NCBI RefSeq assembly: GCF_009817885.1
Contig: NZ_CP041764.1
Location: 3,224,001-3,288,000 of the forward strand
Direction: 5' to 3'
DNA length: 64,000 nt
Origin: Serratia rhizosphaerae
Lineage (GTDB): Bacteria; Pseudomonadota; Gammaproteobacteria; Enterobacterales; Enterobacteriaceae
Below are positions 15,383 to 24,042 of this stretch, in pieces (positions within the stretch are counted from its first letter, which is position 1; each line of letters begins with the position of its first letter). The notes under the pieces were generated by a model, which made no database searches, was not told the origin of the DNA, and saw only the letters and a list, made by a program, of their open reading frames with translations. The position numbers and the translations under genes are program-made.

Positions 15383-16818
15383 GTACGTTGGCCCGGCGCT
15401 GGCGGACGATGTCCCTGACGTTACGCAGCGCCATCCTGTTCGCCGTGGTGGCGGCGCTGGTGGTCAGCGCTGCGGGCAGCTACCTGTATGGCGCGATGCG
15501 TCAGGAAATGGTCAACCGCAGCGATCTGCAGGTGACCGGACGTATCGACTATTACCGGAAATTACTGGGTCAGCGCTTTTTAGTGGAGCGGCTGGTTGCC
15601 AATACCGGGTTGTTCGAAAATATGCTGGGCAACGAACAGGACGTCCTGATCTTCCAGCTGCAGGGGCAAAAACCGTTAATCAACGTTAACCCGGCCAGGC
15701 TGACGCTGCCATCGGTGGTGCCAACGCCGGTCGGTCAGCCGCAGCGGCTGAAGGCAGTGCGCGCCGGAGAGACGCCGCAGGGCGTGCCGATCCGGCTGGC
15801 ATCGGCGCTGGTGAAACTGGAGGACGGCAAAGTCCTGCAAATTTCGGTGGCGCATGTGATGGCCAACGAACAGAAAATGCTGGCGCGTTATTTGTGGCGC
15901 GTGCTGGCGGCGGTGGGGATGGCCTTCGCGCTCATTGCGCTGCTGGGATACTGGGTGATGCGCCGTGAGCTGCGGCCACTAAGGCGCATGGCGGCGCAGG
16001 CGGCGGCGATCGCGCCCAGTACGCTGTCAACCCGGCTGAGCGTGCACGGAGCGCCGCAGGAACTGCGGCAGCTGATAGTGTCATTCAACGCCATGCTTGA
16101 CCGGATAAACGACGGCTATCAGCGCTTGACGCAGTTCTCCGCCGATCTGGCGCATGAGATCCGCACGCCGGTAGGCGCTCTGATGGGCCAGTGTCAGGTG
16201 GCCCTGTACCAGCCCCGCAGCGTAGAAGAGTATGAAACCCTGCTCTCCACCAATATGGAGGAATTGGAGCGTATCTCACGCATGGTGGAGAATATTCTGT
16301 TTCTGGCCCGTGCCGGCAACGCGCAATCCGCGCTGAATTACCGCACGCTGGATATGGCGGCGGAGCTGCAGCGGGTGGCTGATTACTTTGAAGGCTTGGC
16401 AGAAGAGCGTGGTATTCAGCTGACTTGCCAAGGGGGCGGGCGGCTGTGGGCCGATGCCATGCTTTTTCAGCGGGCGCTGAGCAATCTGGTCGCCAATGCG
16501 GTGCGTTATGCCGATGGGAACAGCCAAATCATACTGCGGGCCGGGACGGAGGGGGACGCGTGCGTGGTACGGGTGATCAATCAGGGGGCGCCAATCGACG
16601 CCGCACACCTGGATAAACTGTTCGACCGGTTCTATCGCGCTGACGCCGCACGCAGCAGCCAGGCCAGCGGGCTTGGGCTGTCAATTGTACGCGCCATCAT
16701 GACGTTGCACGGTGGCGAGGCCTGTGCCCAGTGTTACCCGCAGCCGCCGGCCGCCCAAATCGTGTTCAGCCTGCTATTTCCGGCAAATCCGCAGGAGGCG
16801 CATGACGGGAGAGGGTAA
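15379..16818 (+). CDS. Sensor histidine kinase (CusS/HprS-like)
   Basis: 479 residues. An N-terminal membrane span (LRSAILFAVVAALVVSAAG) is followed by a periplasmic domain of about 140 residues and a second span near LWRVLAAVGMAFALIALLGY. HAMP then leads to the dimerisation helix with His259 in SADLAHEIRTPVGALMG. ATPase boxes: N-box LVANAVRYA and G2-box SSQASGLGLSIV. The periplasmic loop has no cluster of Met or His as in metal-binding CusS, so the signal may be oxidative rather than copper. Cognate to the regulator just upstream. Confidence 0.92.
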   Translation: MSTLARRWRTMSLTLRSAILFAVVAALVVSAAGSYLYGAMRQEMVNRSDLQVTGRIDYYRKLLGQRFLVERLVANTGLFENMLGNEQDVLIFQLQGQKPLINVNPARLTLPSVVPTPVGQPQRLKAVRAGETPQGVPIRLASALVKLEDGKVLQISVAHVMANEQKMLARYLWRVLAAVGMAFALIALLGYWVMRRELRPLRRMAAQAAAIAPSTLSTRLSVHGAPQELRQLIVSFNAMLDRINDGYQRLTQFSADLAHEIRTPVGALMGQCQVALYQPRSVEEYETLLSTNMEELERISRMVENILFLARAGNAQSALNYRTLDMAAELQRVADYFEGLAEERGIQLTCQGGGRLWADAMLFQRALSNLVANAVRYADGNSQIILRAGTEGDACVVRVINQGAPIDAAHLDKLFDRFYRADAARSSQASGLGLSIVRAIMTLHGGEACAQCYPQPPAAQIVFSLLFPANPQEAHDGRG

Positions 16819-16837
16819 AAACCGGCTCCCGTCATGC
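16800..16837. terminator. 12-bp hairpin between convergent genes
   Basis: GCATGACGGGAG and CTCCCGTCATGC are perfect complements with a 14-base loop, overlapping the kinase stop. There is no T run, so it may end transcription weakly or act in both directions toward the GST gene. Confidence 0.5.
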
Positions 16838-16863
16838 GCCGTTTCCCTTCGGCAGACGACGTA

Positions 16864-17502
16864 TTAAGCCCTTAATGCTTCGTAAGACACCATAACGTGT
16901 TCGCGGAAGGCGGGGCGTTCCGTCAGCCGATCGTAGTAGCTGCGCAGGTTTGGCAGTGGTTGTCGGTCGATGTCTATATCGTAGTAACGATACAGCACGT
17001 GCCCGAATTGGATATCTGCGGCGGAAAATGTGTCGCCAGCCAAAAACGTCTGGCCTGCGAGGCGCTGTTCGGCAATCATCAGTTTGTTCTCAAAGGCCTG
17101 CAGCGCTTGGTCGATCGCGGCGGGATCGCGTTCAGCTGCGGGCGTACGCACCACGCGCCAAAAGATCGGCGCGGTAAACAGCAGCGCTACGTTCAGTTTT
17201 GACCATTCCATCCAGCGGTCTACATTGGTTCTGGCGATTAAGTCGGCGGGCCAGAATTCGTCCGGTGCATAACGGTTTGCCAGATAGCGCAGGATGGCGC
17301 CGGTTTCCCACAGCGGCGGGAGGTCGCCATCTCGGAGTACGGGGATGGTACGGTTCGGGTTCAGCGCATAAAATTCGTCGCTGTCCGTGCCGCCGAATCG
17401 GTGCCCGACGTCATGTCTTTGATACGGTAAACCCAGCTCGCCAATGCACCACATAAGCGCCTGTACATTGGATGAGCTCTTTCTTCCCCAAACTTCCAGC
17501 AT
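16864..17502 (-). CDS. Glutathione S-transferase family protein
   Basis: 212 residues. The thioredoxin-fold N-terminal domain has WGRKSSSNVQALMWCIGELG, the cis-Pro in NRTIPVLRDG and the glutathione-binding pair WETGAILRYLANRY. The all-helical C-terminal domain has FSAADIQFGHVLYR and ends in a PAFREHV motif. It resembles E. coli GstB-like enzymes. It probably conjugates or reduces small electrophiles with glutathione. Single gene; substrate unknown. Confidence 0.9.
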   Translation of the reverse strand: MLEVWGRKSSSNVQALMWCIGELGLPYQRHDVGHRFGGTDSDEFYALNPNRTIPVLRDGDLPPLWETGAILRYLANRYAPDEFWPADLIARTNVDRWMEWSKLNVALLFTAPIFWRVVRTPAAERDPAAIDQALQAFENKLMIAEQRLAGQTFLAGDTFSAADIQFGHVLYRYYDIDIDRQPLPNLRSYYDRLTERPAFREHVMVSYEALRA

Positions 17503-17681
17503 GAATCTGTCCTTCTTGCCAATTGATGTACGCTAACGGGAGCGTTCCATTAGAAAAGTCGAAAATAGAATGATGGCGGGAAAGCCCGCTTTTTGACTGC
17601 CCGTTTTCAGGTGTTAACATAGACGGTTATTATGCACCTTGCGTATACCATTATTGACATACGGCTGATTGAGGATAGGTT

Positions 17682-18437
17682 TTGAGCAGAGGGAATATAT
17701 CTGCGGCGTGGCGCCGTCTGGCGGTGTGTCTGACGCTTGGCCTGCTGTTGGCGGGCTGCTCAGGCAAAAATAGCTACAACCGTGATTATGATAAATTGCC
17801 TAAAGGCAGCTACAGCGGTAGTTCCTATACCGTCCAGCGTGGCGATACGCTGTATTACATCGCCTGGATTACCGGCAATGACGTCAGCACGCTGGCGCGC
17901 ACCAACAATATCCGTCCGCCTTATAGTCTGGCCGTCGGGCAAAAATTAAAAGTCAGCCCCGGCGCGACGGCGAAAAGCACAAGCCGCAAATCCGGCGGTC
18001 GCTCCTCCGGCAGCGTGCTGACGAAGAGTACGCCGCCGCCGGGCGTCTCACGCTGCTGGCGCTGGCCGACCGATGGCAAGATCGTTGCCAGGTTCTCAAC
18101 CTCTGACGGCGGTAATAAGGGTATCGATATTGCGGGCCGCCGCGGGCAGCCGGTTTACGCCAGCTCCAAGGGCAAAGTGGTGTATGTCGGCAACCAACTG
18201 CGCGGTTACGGCAATCTGATCATGATTAAGCATGGTGAAGATTTTATTTCGGCCTATGCGCATAACGACACTACGCTGGTGCGTAACGGGCAGGATGTGA
18301 AAGCCGGGCAGAAAATTGCCACCATGGGCAGCAGCGGCGCCAATTCTGTCCGCCTGCATTTCCAGATTCGCTATCGCGCGACGGCGCTGGATCCGCTACG
18401 TTATTTACCGCCGCAGGGGCGTGTTCCTTCCTGTTAA
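17682..18437 (+). CDS. actS: Amidase-activating lipoprotein with LysM and LytM domains
   Basis: 251 residues from a TTG preceded by GAGGATAGG. The lipoprotein signal is LTLGLLLAGCSG, lipidated at its Cys. A LysM domain (about 48-95) has YTVQRGDTLYYIAWITGND, and a C-terminal M23/LytM domain has FSTSDGGNKGIDIAGRRGQP and VRLHFQIRYRATALDP. The metal ligands of active M23 enzymes are largely absent, as in EnvC/NlpD/YgeR-type activators. This matches E. coli YgeR (ActS), which activates cell-wall amidases in division. Position between lysS and lysA also fits. Confidence 0.9.
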   Translation: MSRGNISAAWRRLAVCLTLGLLLAGCSGKNSYNRDYDKLPKGSYSGSSYTVQRGDTLYYIAWITGNDVSTLARTNNIRPPYSLAVGQKLKVSPGATAKSTSRKSGGRSSGSVLTKSTPPPGVSRCWRWPTDGKIVARFSTSDGGNKGIDIAGRRGQPVYASSKGKVVYVGNQLRGYGNLIMIKHGEDFISAYAHNDTTLVRNGQDVKAGQKIATMGSSGANSVRLHFQIRYRATALDPLRYLPPQGRVPSC

Positions 18438-18441
18438 ACGC

Positions 18442-18470
18442 AAGGGCCGGCAATTACGCCGGCCCTTTTT
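18442..18470. terminator. Bidirectional terminator
   Basis: AAGGGCCGGC, loop AATTAC, GCCGGCCCTT, then TTT. Both strands end in T-rich tails. It separates actS from the convergent lldD. Confidence 0.88.
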
Positions 18471-18472
18471 AC

Positions 18473-19612
18473 TTACAGCGTTTTGACCAGCGAATCCCGG
18501 GTGATCTCGCCGATGGTTTTGGCGCCGGTCAGCGTCATCGCGACCCGCATTTCTTTATCAATCAGATCCAGCAGGTTCGCCACTCCGGCTTCGCCGGCCG
18601 CCGCCAGCGCGTACACGAAGGCGCGCCCCAGCAGGACGCTGTCGGCGCCCAGCGCAATCATCCGCACCACATCCAGCCCGTTGCGGATGCCGGAGTCGGT
18701 CAGAATGGTGATATCGCCTTTGACCGCATCGGCAATCGCCGGCAGAGCGCGGGCGGTGGAAAGAACGCCATCCAGCTGGCGGCCGCCGTGGTTGGAAACC
18801 ACAATACCGTCAGCGCCGAAGCGTACGGCGTCTTTGGCATCTTCAGGATCAAGAATGCCTTTAATGATCATCGGCCCCTGCCAGAACTCGCGGATCCACT
18901 CCAGATCTTTCCAGGAAATCGACGGATCGAAGTTGGCGCCGAGCCAGCCGATATAGTCCTCCAGGCTGGTGGGCGTACCGCGATAGGCGGAGACGTTGCC
19001 AAGGTCGTGCGGTTTACCGTTGATACCGACATCCCACGCCCATTGCGGGTGGGTCATCGCCTGTAAGACTCGGCGCATGGCGGCGTTCGGGCCGCTCATG
19101 CCGGAGTGCGCATCGCGGTAGCGCGCGCCGGGAACCGGCATATCGACGGTGAACACCAGGGTTTTAACCCCGGCCGCCTGCGCCCGCTCCAGCGCGTTGC
19201 GCATAAAGCCGCGATCCTTCAGCACATACAGCTGAAACCACATCGGCCGGTTGATGGCCGGCGCCACCTCTTCGATCGGGCAGACCGAGACGGTCGACAG
19301 CGTGAAGGGAATGCCCTTGTTGGCGGCCGCGCGCGCCGCCTGCACTTCACCGCGCCGTGCGTACATGCCGGTCAGGCCGACGGGCGCCAGCGCTACCGGC
19401 ATCGCCAGTTTCTCGCCGAACAGGGTGGTTTCCAGGCTTAGCTCGGACATGTTGCGCAGCACGCGCTGGCGCAGGGCGATATCGGCCAGATCCGCCGTGT
19501 TGCGCTGTAGCGTGTGTTCAGCATAGGCTCCGCCATCAATGTAGTGGAACAGAAAAGGCGGAAGTTTTGCCTGTGCTGCGGCCCGGTAGTCGGTTGAAGC
19601 GGAGATGATCAT
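18473..19612 (-). CDS. lldD: L-lactate dehydrogenase, FMN-dependent
   Basis: 379 residues. Oxidises L-lactate to pyruvate at the inner membrane and feeds electrons to quinone. Flavin and substrate signatures: PFLFHYIDGGAYAEHTLQRN, PVALAPVGLTGMYARRGE, and the active-site block IVVSNHGGRQLDG with its catalytic His, followed by SGIRNGLDVVRMIALGAD. It follows the permease gene by 46 bases as in lldPRD operons, but no lldR (GntR) regulator lies between or beside them. Confidence 0.96.
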   Translation of the reverse strand: MIISASTDYRAAAQAKLPPFLFHYIDGGAYAEHTLQRNTADLADIALRQRVLRNMSELSLETTLFGEKLAMPVALAPVGLTGMYARRGEVQAARAAANKGIPFTLSTVSVCPIEEVAPAINRPMWFQLYVLKDRGFMRNALERAQAAGVKTLVFTVDMPVPGARYRDAHSGMSGPNAAMRRVLQAMTHPQWAWDVGINGKPHDLGNVSAYRGTPTSLEDYIGWLGANFDPSISWKDLEWIREFWQGPMIIKGILDPEDAKDAVRFGADGIVVSNHGGRQLDGVLSTARALPAIADAVKGDITILTDSGIRNGLDVVRMIALGADSVLLGRAFVYALAAAGEAGVANLLDLIDKEMRVAMTLTGAKTIGEITRDSLVKTL

Positions 19613-19658
19613 AATGCGTCCCTTACTTTATCGTTAACTTAAACTTACTGTGATTCGC

Positions 19659-21239
19659 TCAGAATGCCAGTATCAGCGCCATGCCAGCGGCGAACGCGCC
19701 ATAAACCAGCATGGGCAATATGGTTTTTCTGATGATCTTGCCCTCGGCCTGAGTAATGCCGAGGATTGAGCAGACGGCGATGATATTGTTCAGGCAAATC
19801 ATATTGCCCATCGCTCCGCCTACGGACTGCAATGCCAGCGTCAGGTTGACGTTCAAACCGCTGCTGACGGCGATGGAGTGCTGAATACCGCCAAATGTCA
19901 GGTTTGAAACGGTATTCGAACCGGAGAAGAACGAGCCGAGTGCGCCGAGAAGGGCGGAAAACAGCAGCCAGCTGGCACCGGTGGTATCGGCCAGCGCTCT
20001 GCCGATAATCATCACCGGCGCGTTATCCCCGCCCAGCATCAACAGATTGACCATAATCAGCGCACCGAGCAGGGCGATAAACGGCTTGCCGATACTGCGG
20101 GTGGTATCACCGAAGATCCGATGTACCTGTTGGCCGCTTAATCTGAACAGCGGAATGGCGAGTAACACCACCAGCAGGAAAGGAATCAGGGCCGGCACGT
20201 ACAGCGTTTTATAACTGGCCTGGGCGCTGGTGCCCAATACCTGCTGCAGTTCAATAATCAGCGCCTTGCTGATGCTGAGTTCACCGAACCATCCCAGACT
20301 GCCCTGCCACAGCGGAGCGGTACTGTTAAGCAGGGATTTCAGCCCCAACTGGTGGATGCGCGTGACGATCAGAATCACGATCAGCAGCAGCGTCGGCGCC
20401 ATGGCTTTAAGCACTTGGCCAAAGGGTACCGGCTGAGCGGTGGACGGGGTTCTGTCGCGCGTCAAGCCGATATTGGCGCGGGCCAGCAACACCGATAATG
20501 CCAGGCCGATGGCGCCGCCCAGCAGTGCCGGAAACTCGTAGTTAACCTGCGCCAGCAACAGGTAAGGCAGCGTGCAGCTGAGTGCGCTCAGCAGGATAAA
20601 CGGCAGATTTTGGCGGATCTGCCGCCAGGAAACGATAAAGCGCAGCGCCAGAATCGGAATGATCAAGCCGGCGACGGTGTGGATTAACGCGGTTTGGCGA
20701 CCAATGTCCAGCAGGTCGGCGTCGCTCAGCCCCAGGTTGGCAAAGCCGAACCAGGTCGGGGTGCCCACGGCGCCGAAAGAGACCGGCACCGAGTTCATCA
20801 CCAGCGTCAGGATAGCAACGCGCAGTGGATTAAACCCCAGCCCAACCAGAATCGGCGCGGCGATAGCGGCCGGCGTGCCGAAGCCGCTGGCGCCCTCAAT
20901 CATAAAAGCAAACGCCCAGCCGATGATCATTAGCTGGGCGACAGGGTTGGGGCTGATATTTTCCAGCCAGTTGCGCACCACGTTTTCCGCCCCGCTGATT
21001 TGCATCAGTTTATTGAGCAAAATGGCGCCGGCGATAATGGTAATCGGGGTGAAAACCGCAACCAGCGCGGTAATCACATTGGCATGTAATAGGAGCAAGT
21101 CGCCGTTGAACCACAGCAGCTGTAAAGCATAGACCACAATGGCGGTTAACGGCAGAGCGATATAAGCGGGGACGCCTTGGTGTTTCGTCATCATCCATAT
21201 CAATAAGATGATCGGAGCGATACTGAAAAACAGGGACAT
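19659..21239 (-). CDS. lldP: L-lactate permease
   Basis: 526 residues and about twelve or more membrane spans. Proton-coupled uptake of L-lactate (and D-lactate, glycolate). The start MSLFFSIAPIILLIWMM at 21239 is preceded by GAGGATCCT and leads straight into the first span; the open frame continues upstream without a ribosome site. Conserved stretches include IEGASGFGTPAAIAAPILVG and FSGSNTVSNLTFGG. First gene of the lldPD operon. Confidence 0.95.
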   Translation of the reverse strand: MSLFFSIAPIILLIWMMTKHQGVPAYIALPLTAIVVYALQLLWFNGDLLLLHANVITALVAVFTPITIIAGAILLNKLMQISGAENVVRNWLENISPNPVAQLMIIGWAFAFMIEGASGFGTPAAIAAPILVGLGFNPLRVAILTLVMNSVPVSFGAVGTPTWFGFANLGLSDADLLDIGRQTALIHTVAGLIIPILALRFIVSWRQIRQNLPFILLSALSCTLPYLLLAQVNYEFPALLGGAIGLALSVLLARANIGLTRDRTPSTAQPVPFGQVLKAMAPTLLLIVILIVTRIHQLGLKSLLNSTAPLWQGSLGWFGELSISKALIIELQQVLGTSAQASYKTLYVPALIPFLLVVLLAIPLFRLSGQQVHRIFGDTTRSIGKPFIALLGALIMVNLLMLGGDNAPVMIIGRALADTTGASWLLFSALLGALGSFFSGSNTVSNLTFGGIQHSIAVSSGLNVNLTLALQSVGGAMGNMICLNNIIAVCSILGITQAEGKIIRKTILPMLVYGAFAAGMALILAF

Positions 21240-21332
21240 AGGATCCTCAGCGATTATTATTTTTATGCGATAGGGCGATCGGAAATCGTCAATGTTTGCC
21301 ACGGTATTATTCTAATCACAACATTATTCGAT

Positions 21333-21366
21333 GTTCTACGTTGCATTTTTGCAACAATTGTAGAAC
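21333..21366. promoter_or_regulatory. Nested dyad upstream of lldP
   Basis: GTTCTAC (21333-21339) pairs with GTAGAAC (21360-21366), and inside it GTTGCA (21340-21345) pairs with TGCAAC (21350-21355). It lies about 95 bases before lldP, in the 332-base stretch between lldP and the LysR gene, which holds no other gene. Probable operator for a lactate-responsive regulator. Confidence 0.55.
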
Positions 21367-21571
21367 GGACAGAACAGAGCATTCGGCTGGAATGAGAAGA
21401 GAAAGCGTGCGTGTTTTATTGTGATTTAAATCATTAGGTTAACGTGTGGTATTGTATGATAAAGGCGCGTGGTCACATTTATTAGGCGTTAATCAGCCAT
21501 AGATTATCGCTTAAAATCACCTAATCGAACGCTCACCGCTGCCAGAATGGCGGCCGATAACGTGACGGCCT

Positions 21572-22492
21572 TCAAAAATAATGGCTGATCCTTTTATAAC
21601 TACCAATGATATGTTCGATCAGCAGGCGGGTTTTTAACGGTAAATTACGGGTGTAGGGGTAAACGGCATAGACGCCGAGCACTTTTCCGCAGTGGCCATT
21701 TAATATTTCCACCAGTTTTTCATCCTGCAAATCCTCATACACCATGCAGCGGGGAACCATCGCGATGCCATGCCCGGCGATCACCGCTTTGCGAATGGCG
21801 CGGGCATTATTGGCGGAAAGATTGCCGTTGACCTGCAGTTCCTGAATATCGTCGTGGCCGGGCTGTTTGACCAGCCAGTTGGCGGTGCCGCTTTCTTGAT
21901 AGGTATAGGTCAGACAGTTATGCGCCAACAGATCGGCGGTGGTTTGCGGCTGCGGGTGTTGTTCAAGGTAGGCCGGGGAACAGACGATCACCCAGCGCGA
22001 GTCCAGAATGTGCCTGGCGATCAGGCTGGAGTCGGGCATGGTGCCGGTGCGTATCGCTAAATCGATGCCTTCGTTGACCAGATCGACAAAGCGATTTTCC
22101 AATCGCATTTCGACCTTGAGCTCAGGATGCTGTGCGCAAAATTCGGCGACGCTTTCGCTGAGCAGCAGTTCACCGGAAATGGTGGGCACCGACATCCGTA
22201 TGGTGCCGGTCAGCGCTTCGCTTTTTTCACTGACCGCATACAGCGCCTCCTGCATTTGCGCGCTCAGGGTTTTGGCATGATGGTATAGCATCGCACCGCT
22301 TTCGGTTGGCGTCAGGCTACGGGTGGTGCGATACAGCAGCCGCGCGCCGAGTGATTTTTCCAGCTTGCCGATACGTTTACTGATGACGGAACTGGTGATA
22401 CCGGCGCTTTCCGCCGCTTTGCTGAATGAGCCGCAATCGACGATAAGCGCGAAGAGTATCAGATCGTTGGCGTATTCATGGGTTGGCAACAT
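21572..22492 (-). CDS. LysR-family transcriptional regulator
   Basis: 306 residues from MLPTHEYANDLILFALIVDC; the open frame upstream has no ribosome site or homologous residues. The HTH is FSKAAESAGITSSVISKRIG. The effector domain begins about residue 90 (LTGTIRMSVPTISGELLLSE), of the CrgA/AaeR-like subgroup that ends with the VYPYTRNLPLKTRLLIEHI pattern. Oriented toward lldP, so it might control the lactate operon or an unlinked target. The effector is unknown. Confidence 0.88.
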   Translation of the reverse strand: MLPTHEYANDLILFALIVDCGSFSKAAESAGITSSVISKRIGKLEKSLGARLLYRTTRSLTPTESGAMLYHHAKTLSAQMQEALYAVSEKSEALTGTIRMSVPTISGELLLSESVAEFCAQHPELKVEMRLENRFVDLVNEGIDLAIRTGTMPDSSLIARHILDSRWVIVCSPAYLEQHPQPQTTADLLAHNCLTYTYQESGTANWLVKQPGHDDIQELQVNGNLSANNARAIRKAVIAGHGIAMVPRCMVYEDLQDEKLVEILNGHCGKVLGVYAVYPYTRNLPLKTRLLIEHIIGSYKRISHYF

Positions 22493-22967
22493 AGCGGCCG
22501 GCTGTCCTGTATCAATGTGGTTGCGGATAGTGTACGGGCTGCTGGCAGGGAAACAAACCTTCGCGGAGAGTTTTAACCGGGTTGCGCCAGTCAACTGGTC
22601 GGAGCAGAACAGATCCCAAGATTCATCGAGATTATATAAGAATTATCCTTCAATGTTATTTATATGATATATGATAAAAAATACATATATAGTTTGTTTT
22701 TTTGCTCACATCATTGGCGTGAAATAAGAAACATCCTGTTATTACCTTGTGTCAAAGTGCATCATAACGTAATGATTAGATGAAAATCTTATTGATATAC
22801 TTATTTCTGATGGTTATTCTTCTCTCAGCTTTTATATGCAAAGAACTCTATAATAGGAAACTACATTTTAATAAGTGTGAGTTATTTTTTCGCGTTTATT
22901 GAAAATAATCATCCCCTCAGGATGAAGCAATGGTAAATTCGTAGCAGCTAAACATAAGGATATAGCA
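22493..22967. other. AT-rich upstream region of the peptide gene
   Basis: Sharp drop in GC. It holds a perfect -10 TATAAT at 22849-22854 (weak -35) that would give a 5' leader of about 105 bases for the peptide gene. A 40-codon frame at 22780-22902 (MKILLIYLFLMVILLSAFIC ...) has one membrane span but no visible ribosome site, so I do not call it a gene, though a small immunity-type protein is conceivable. Confidence 0.45.
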
Positions 22968-23168
22968 ATGAAAAAAGTAACTCTGCCGGCAGCGGAAGCG
23001 GTGATTGGCGGGACGTGCAAAAAAAATTGCACGGACAGTTTTGAATGGATTGGTTCCGCTCCAAACCAGGTATGCACCCTGGTTCGTTCCTGTACCGACA
23101 AATATGGTAAGATACATCAGACTTCCATGCCGGCAGTTGACAGTAAACAATGCCGACCAATTGGTTAA
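22968..23168 (+). CDS. Cys-rich peptide precursor with double-Gly leader
   Basis: 66 residues. The leader MKKVTLPAAEAVIGG ends in GG, the cut site of C39-peptidase exporters. The predicted mature part starts TCKKNC and has five Cys in 51 residues (TC, KNC, NQVC, VRSC, SKQC), so one is left over after two disulfides, either free for dimers or for modification. By memory it resembles the small DUF4762 peptides of Serratia and Yersinia. AAGGAT precedes the ATG. It has its own terminator and is followed by thioredoxin-like, acyltransferase and C39-ABC genes. A bacteriocin or signalling peptide is the likely type. Confidence 0.8.
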   Translation: MKKVTLPAAEAVIGGTCKKNCTDSFEWIGSAPNQVCTLVRSCTDKYGKIHQTSMPAVDSKQCRPIG

Positions 23169-23220
23169 TTGATTTTGCTTATAACTGATGTGAATTTATA
23201 TCAGTAAATCAAAATGTATA

Positions 23221-23253
23221 CGGATGTGGCGTGTTGTGCCACATCCGATTTTT
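23221..23253 (+). terminator. Terminator after the peptide gene
   Basis: CGGATGTGGC, loop GTGTTGT, GCCACATCCG, then ATTTTT: a perfect 10-bp stem. It should make the precursor mRNA mostly separate from the export/synthase operon, allowing much higher peptide expression. Confidence 0.9.
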
Positions 23254-23364
23254 GTATCGTAGAGGTTAAGGCATGTGCGTAATATGCATTTAGCCTTAAA
23301 TAAACAGGGGGTGATCTATTCCCTCAGTTTAATGGGATTACGTTACTTTTCAGGATGAATAATC

Positions 23365-24042
23365 ATGTTTAAAAAACCATTACCCCTTATTGCATATACA
23401 TTATTTATTGTTGTTATTTCTTCGCTGATCACTACAGCCTATATCCATTATTTTGTGGTAGGGGCGAATAGTGGTGATGACGGGGCGCCGGCATTGACGT
23501 CGATTAGCGATGAGCGGATTAAAAAAAGCCCGATAAAAGAAGAAAACGCAATTGTCGAAATTTTCTCTTATGGCTGCCACTACTGTGCAATTAATGAAAA
23601 GAACGTCAAAGAACTTGAGGCACAGTTGCCGCCTGGCAGCAAGCTAGTTCGCCTGCATATTGGCAACCCGCAAAACAGCGGTCTGTCTGCCTATGCGCCG
23701 CTGTTCGCCACGCTGTCGGTGATGGGGCTGGAAGACAAGTACCGTGAAAGCGCCTACCGGGCGATTATCAAAGAGCGGCTCGATCTGAGTGACCCGGCGC
23801 AACTGGGGCAATGGCTGCAGGATAACGGCATCGATCGTACGGACTATCGAAGCGTCAGCCAGTCACAGGACGTCAAGGAGTTGATGGCTTATATGACGGC
23901 GGTTAGCGAGTACTACCAGGTTAATGCTACCCCGAGCTTTATCGTCAATAAAAAATGGCTGGCGCAGCAGGATAGCGATTTCTCTACCTTTAGCAAAAAG
24001 CTGTTGTCGCTGCTGAAGGACGATAGCCCGCTGGAGCCGTAA
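23365..24042 (+). CDS. Membrane-anchored DsbA-like thioredoxin protein
   Basis: 225 residues. The N-terminal span (LPLIAYTLFIVVISSLITTA) is followed by a periplasmic thioredoxin fold with the CXXC pair Cys71-His-Tyr-Cys74 in IFSYGCHYCAINEK and the cis-Pro in NATPSFIVNK. The CHYC pair is a DsbA/DsbC-type redox centre. It likely forms or isomerises disulfides in the exported Cys-rich peptide. Its TAA shares a base with the ATG of the acyltransferase, opening a chain of overlapping genes through 32908. Confidence 0.85.
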   Translation: MFKKPLPLIAYTLFIVVISSLITTAYIHYFVVGANSGDDGAPALTSISDERIKKSPIKEENAIVEIFSYGCHYCAINEKNVKELEAQLPPGSKLVRLHIGNPQNSGLSAYAPLFATLSVMGLEDKYRESAYRAIIKERLDLSDPAQLGQWLQDNGIDRTDYRSVSQSQDVKELMAYMTAVSEYYQVNATPSFIVNKKWLAQQDSDFSTFSKKLLSLLKDDSPLEP

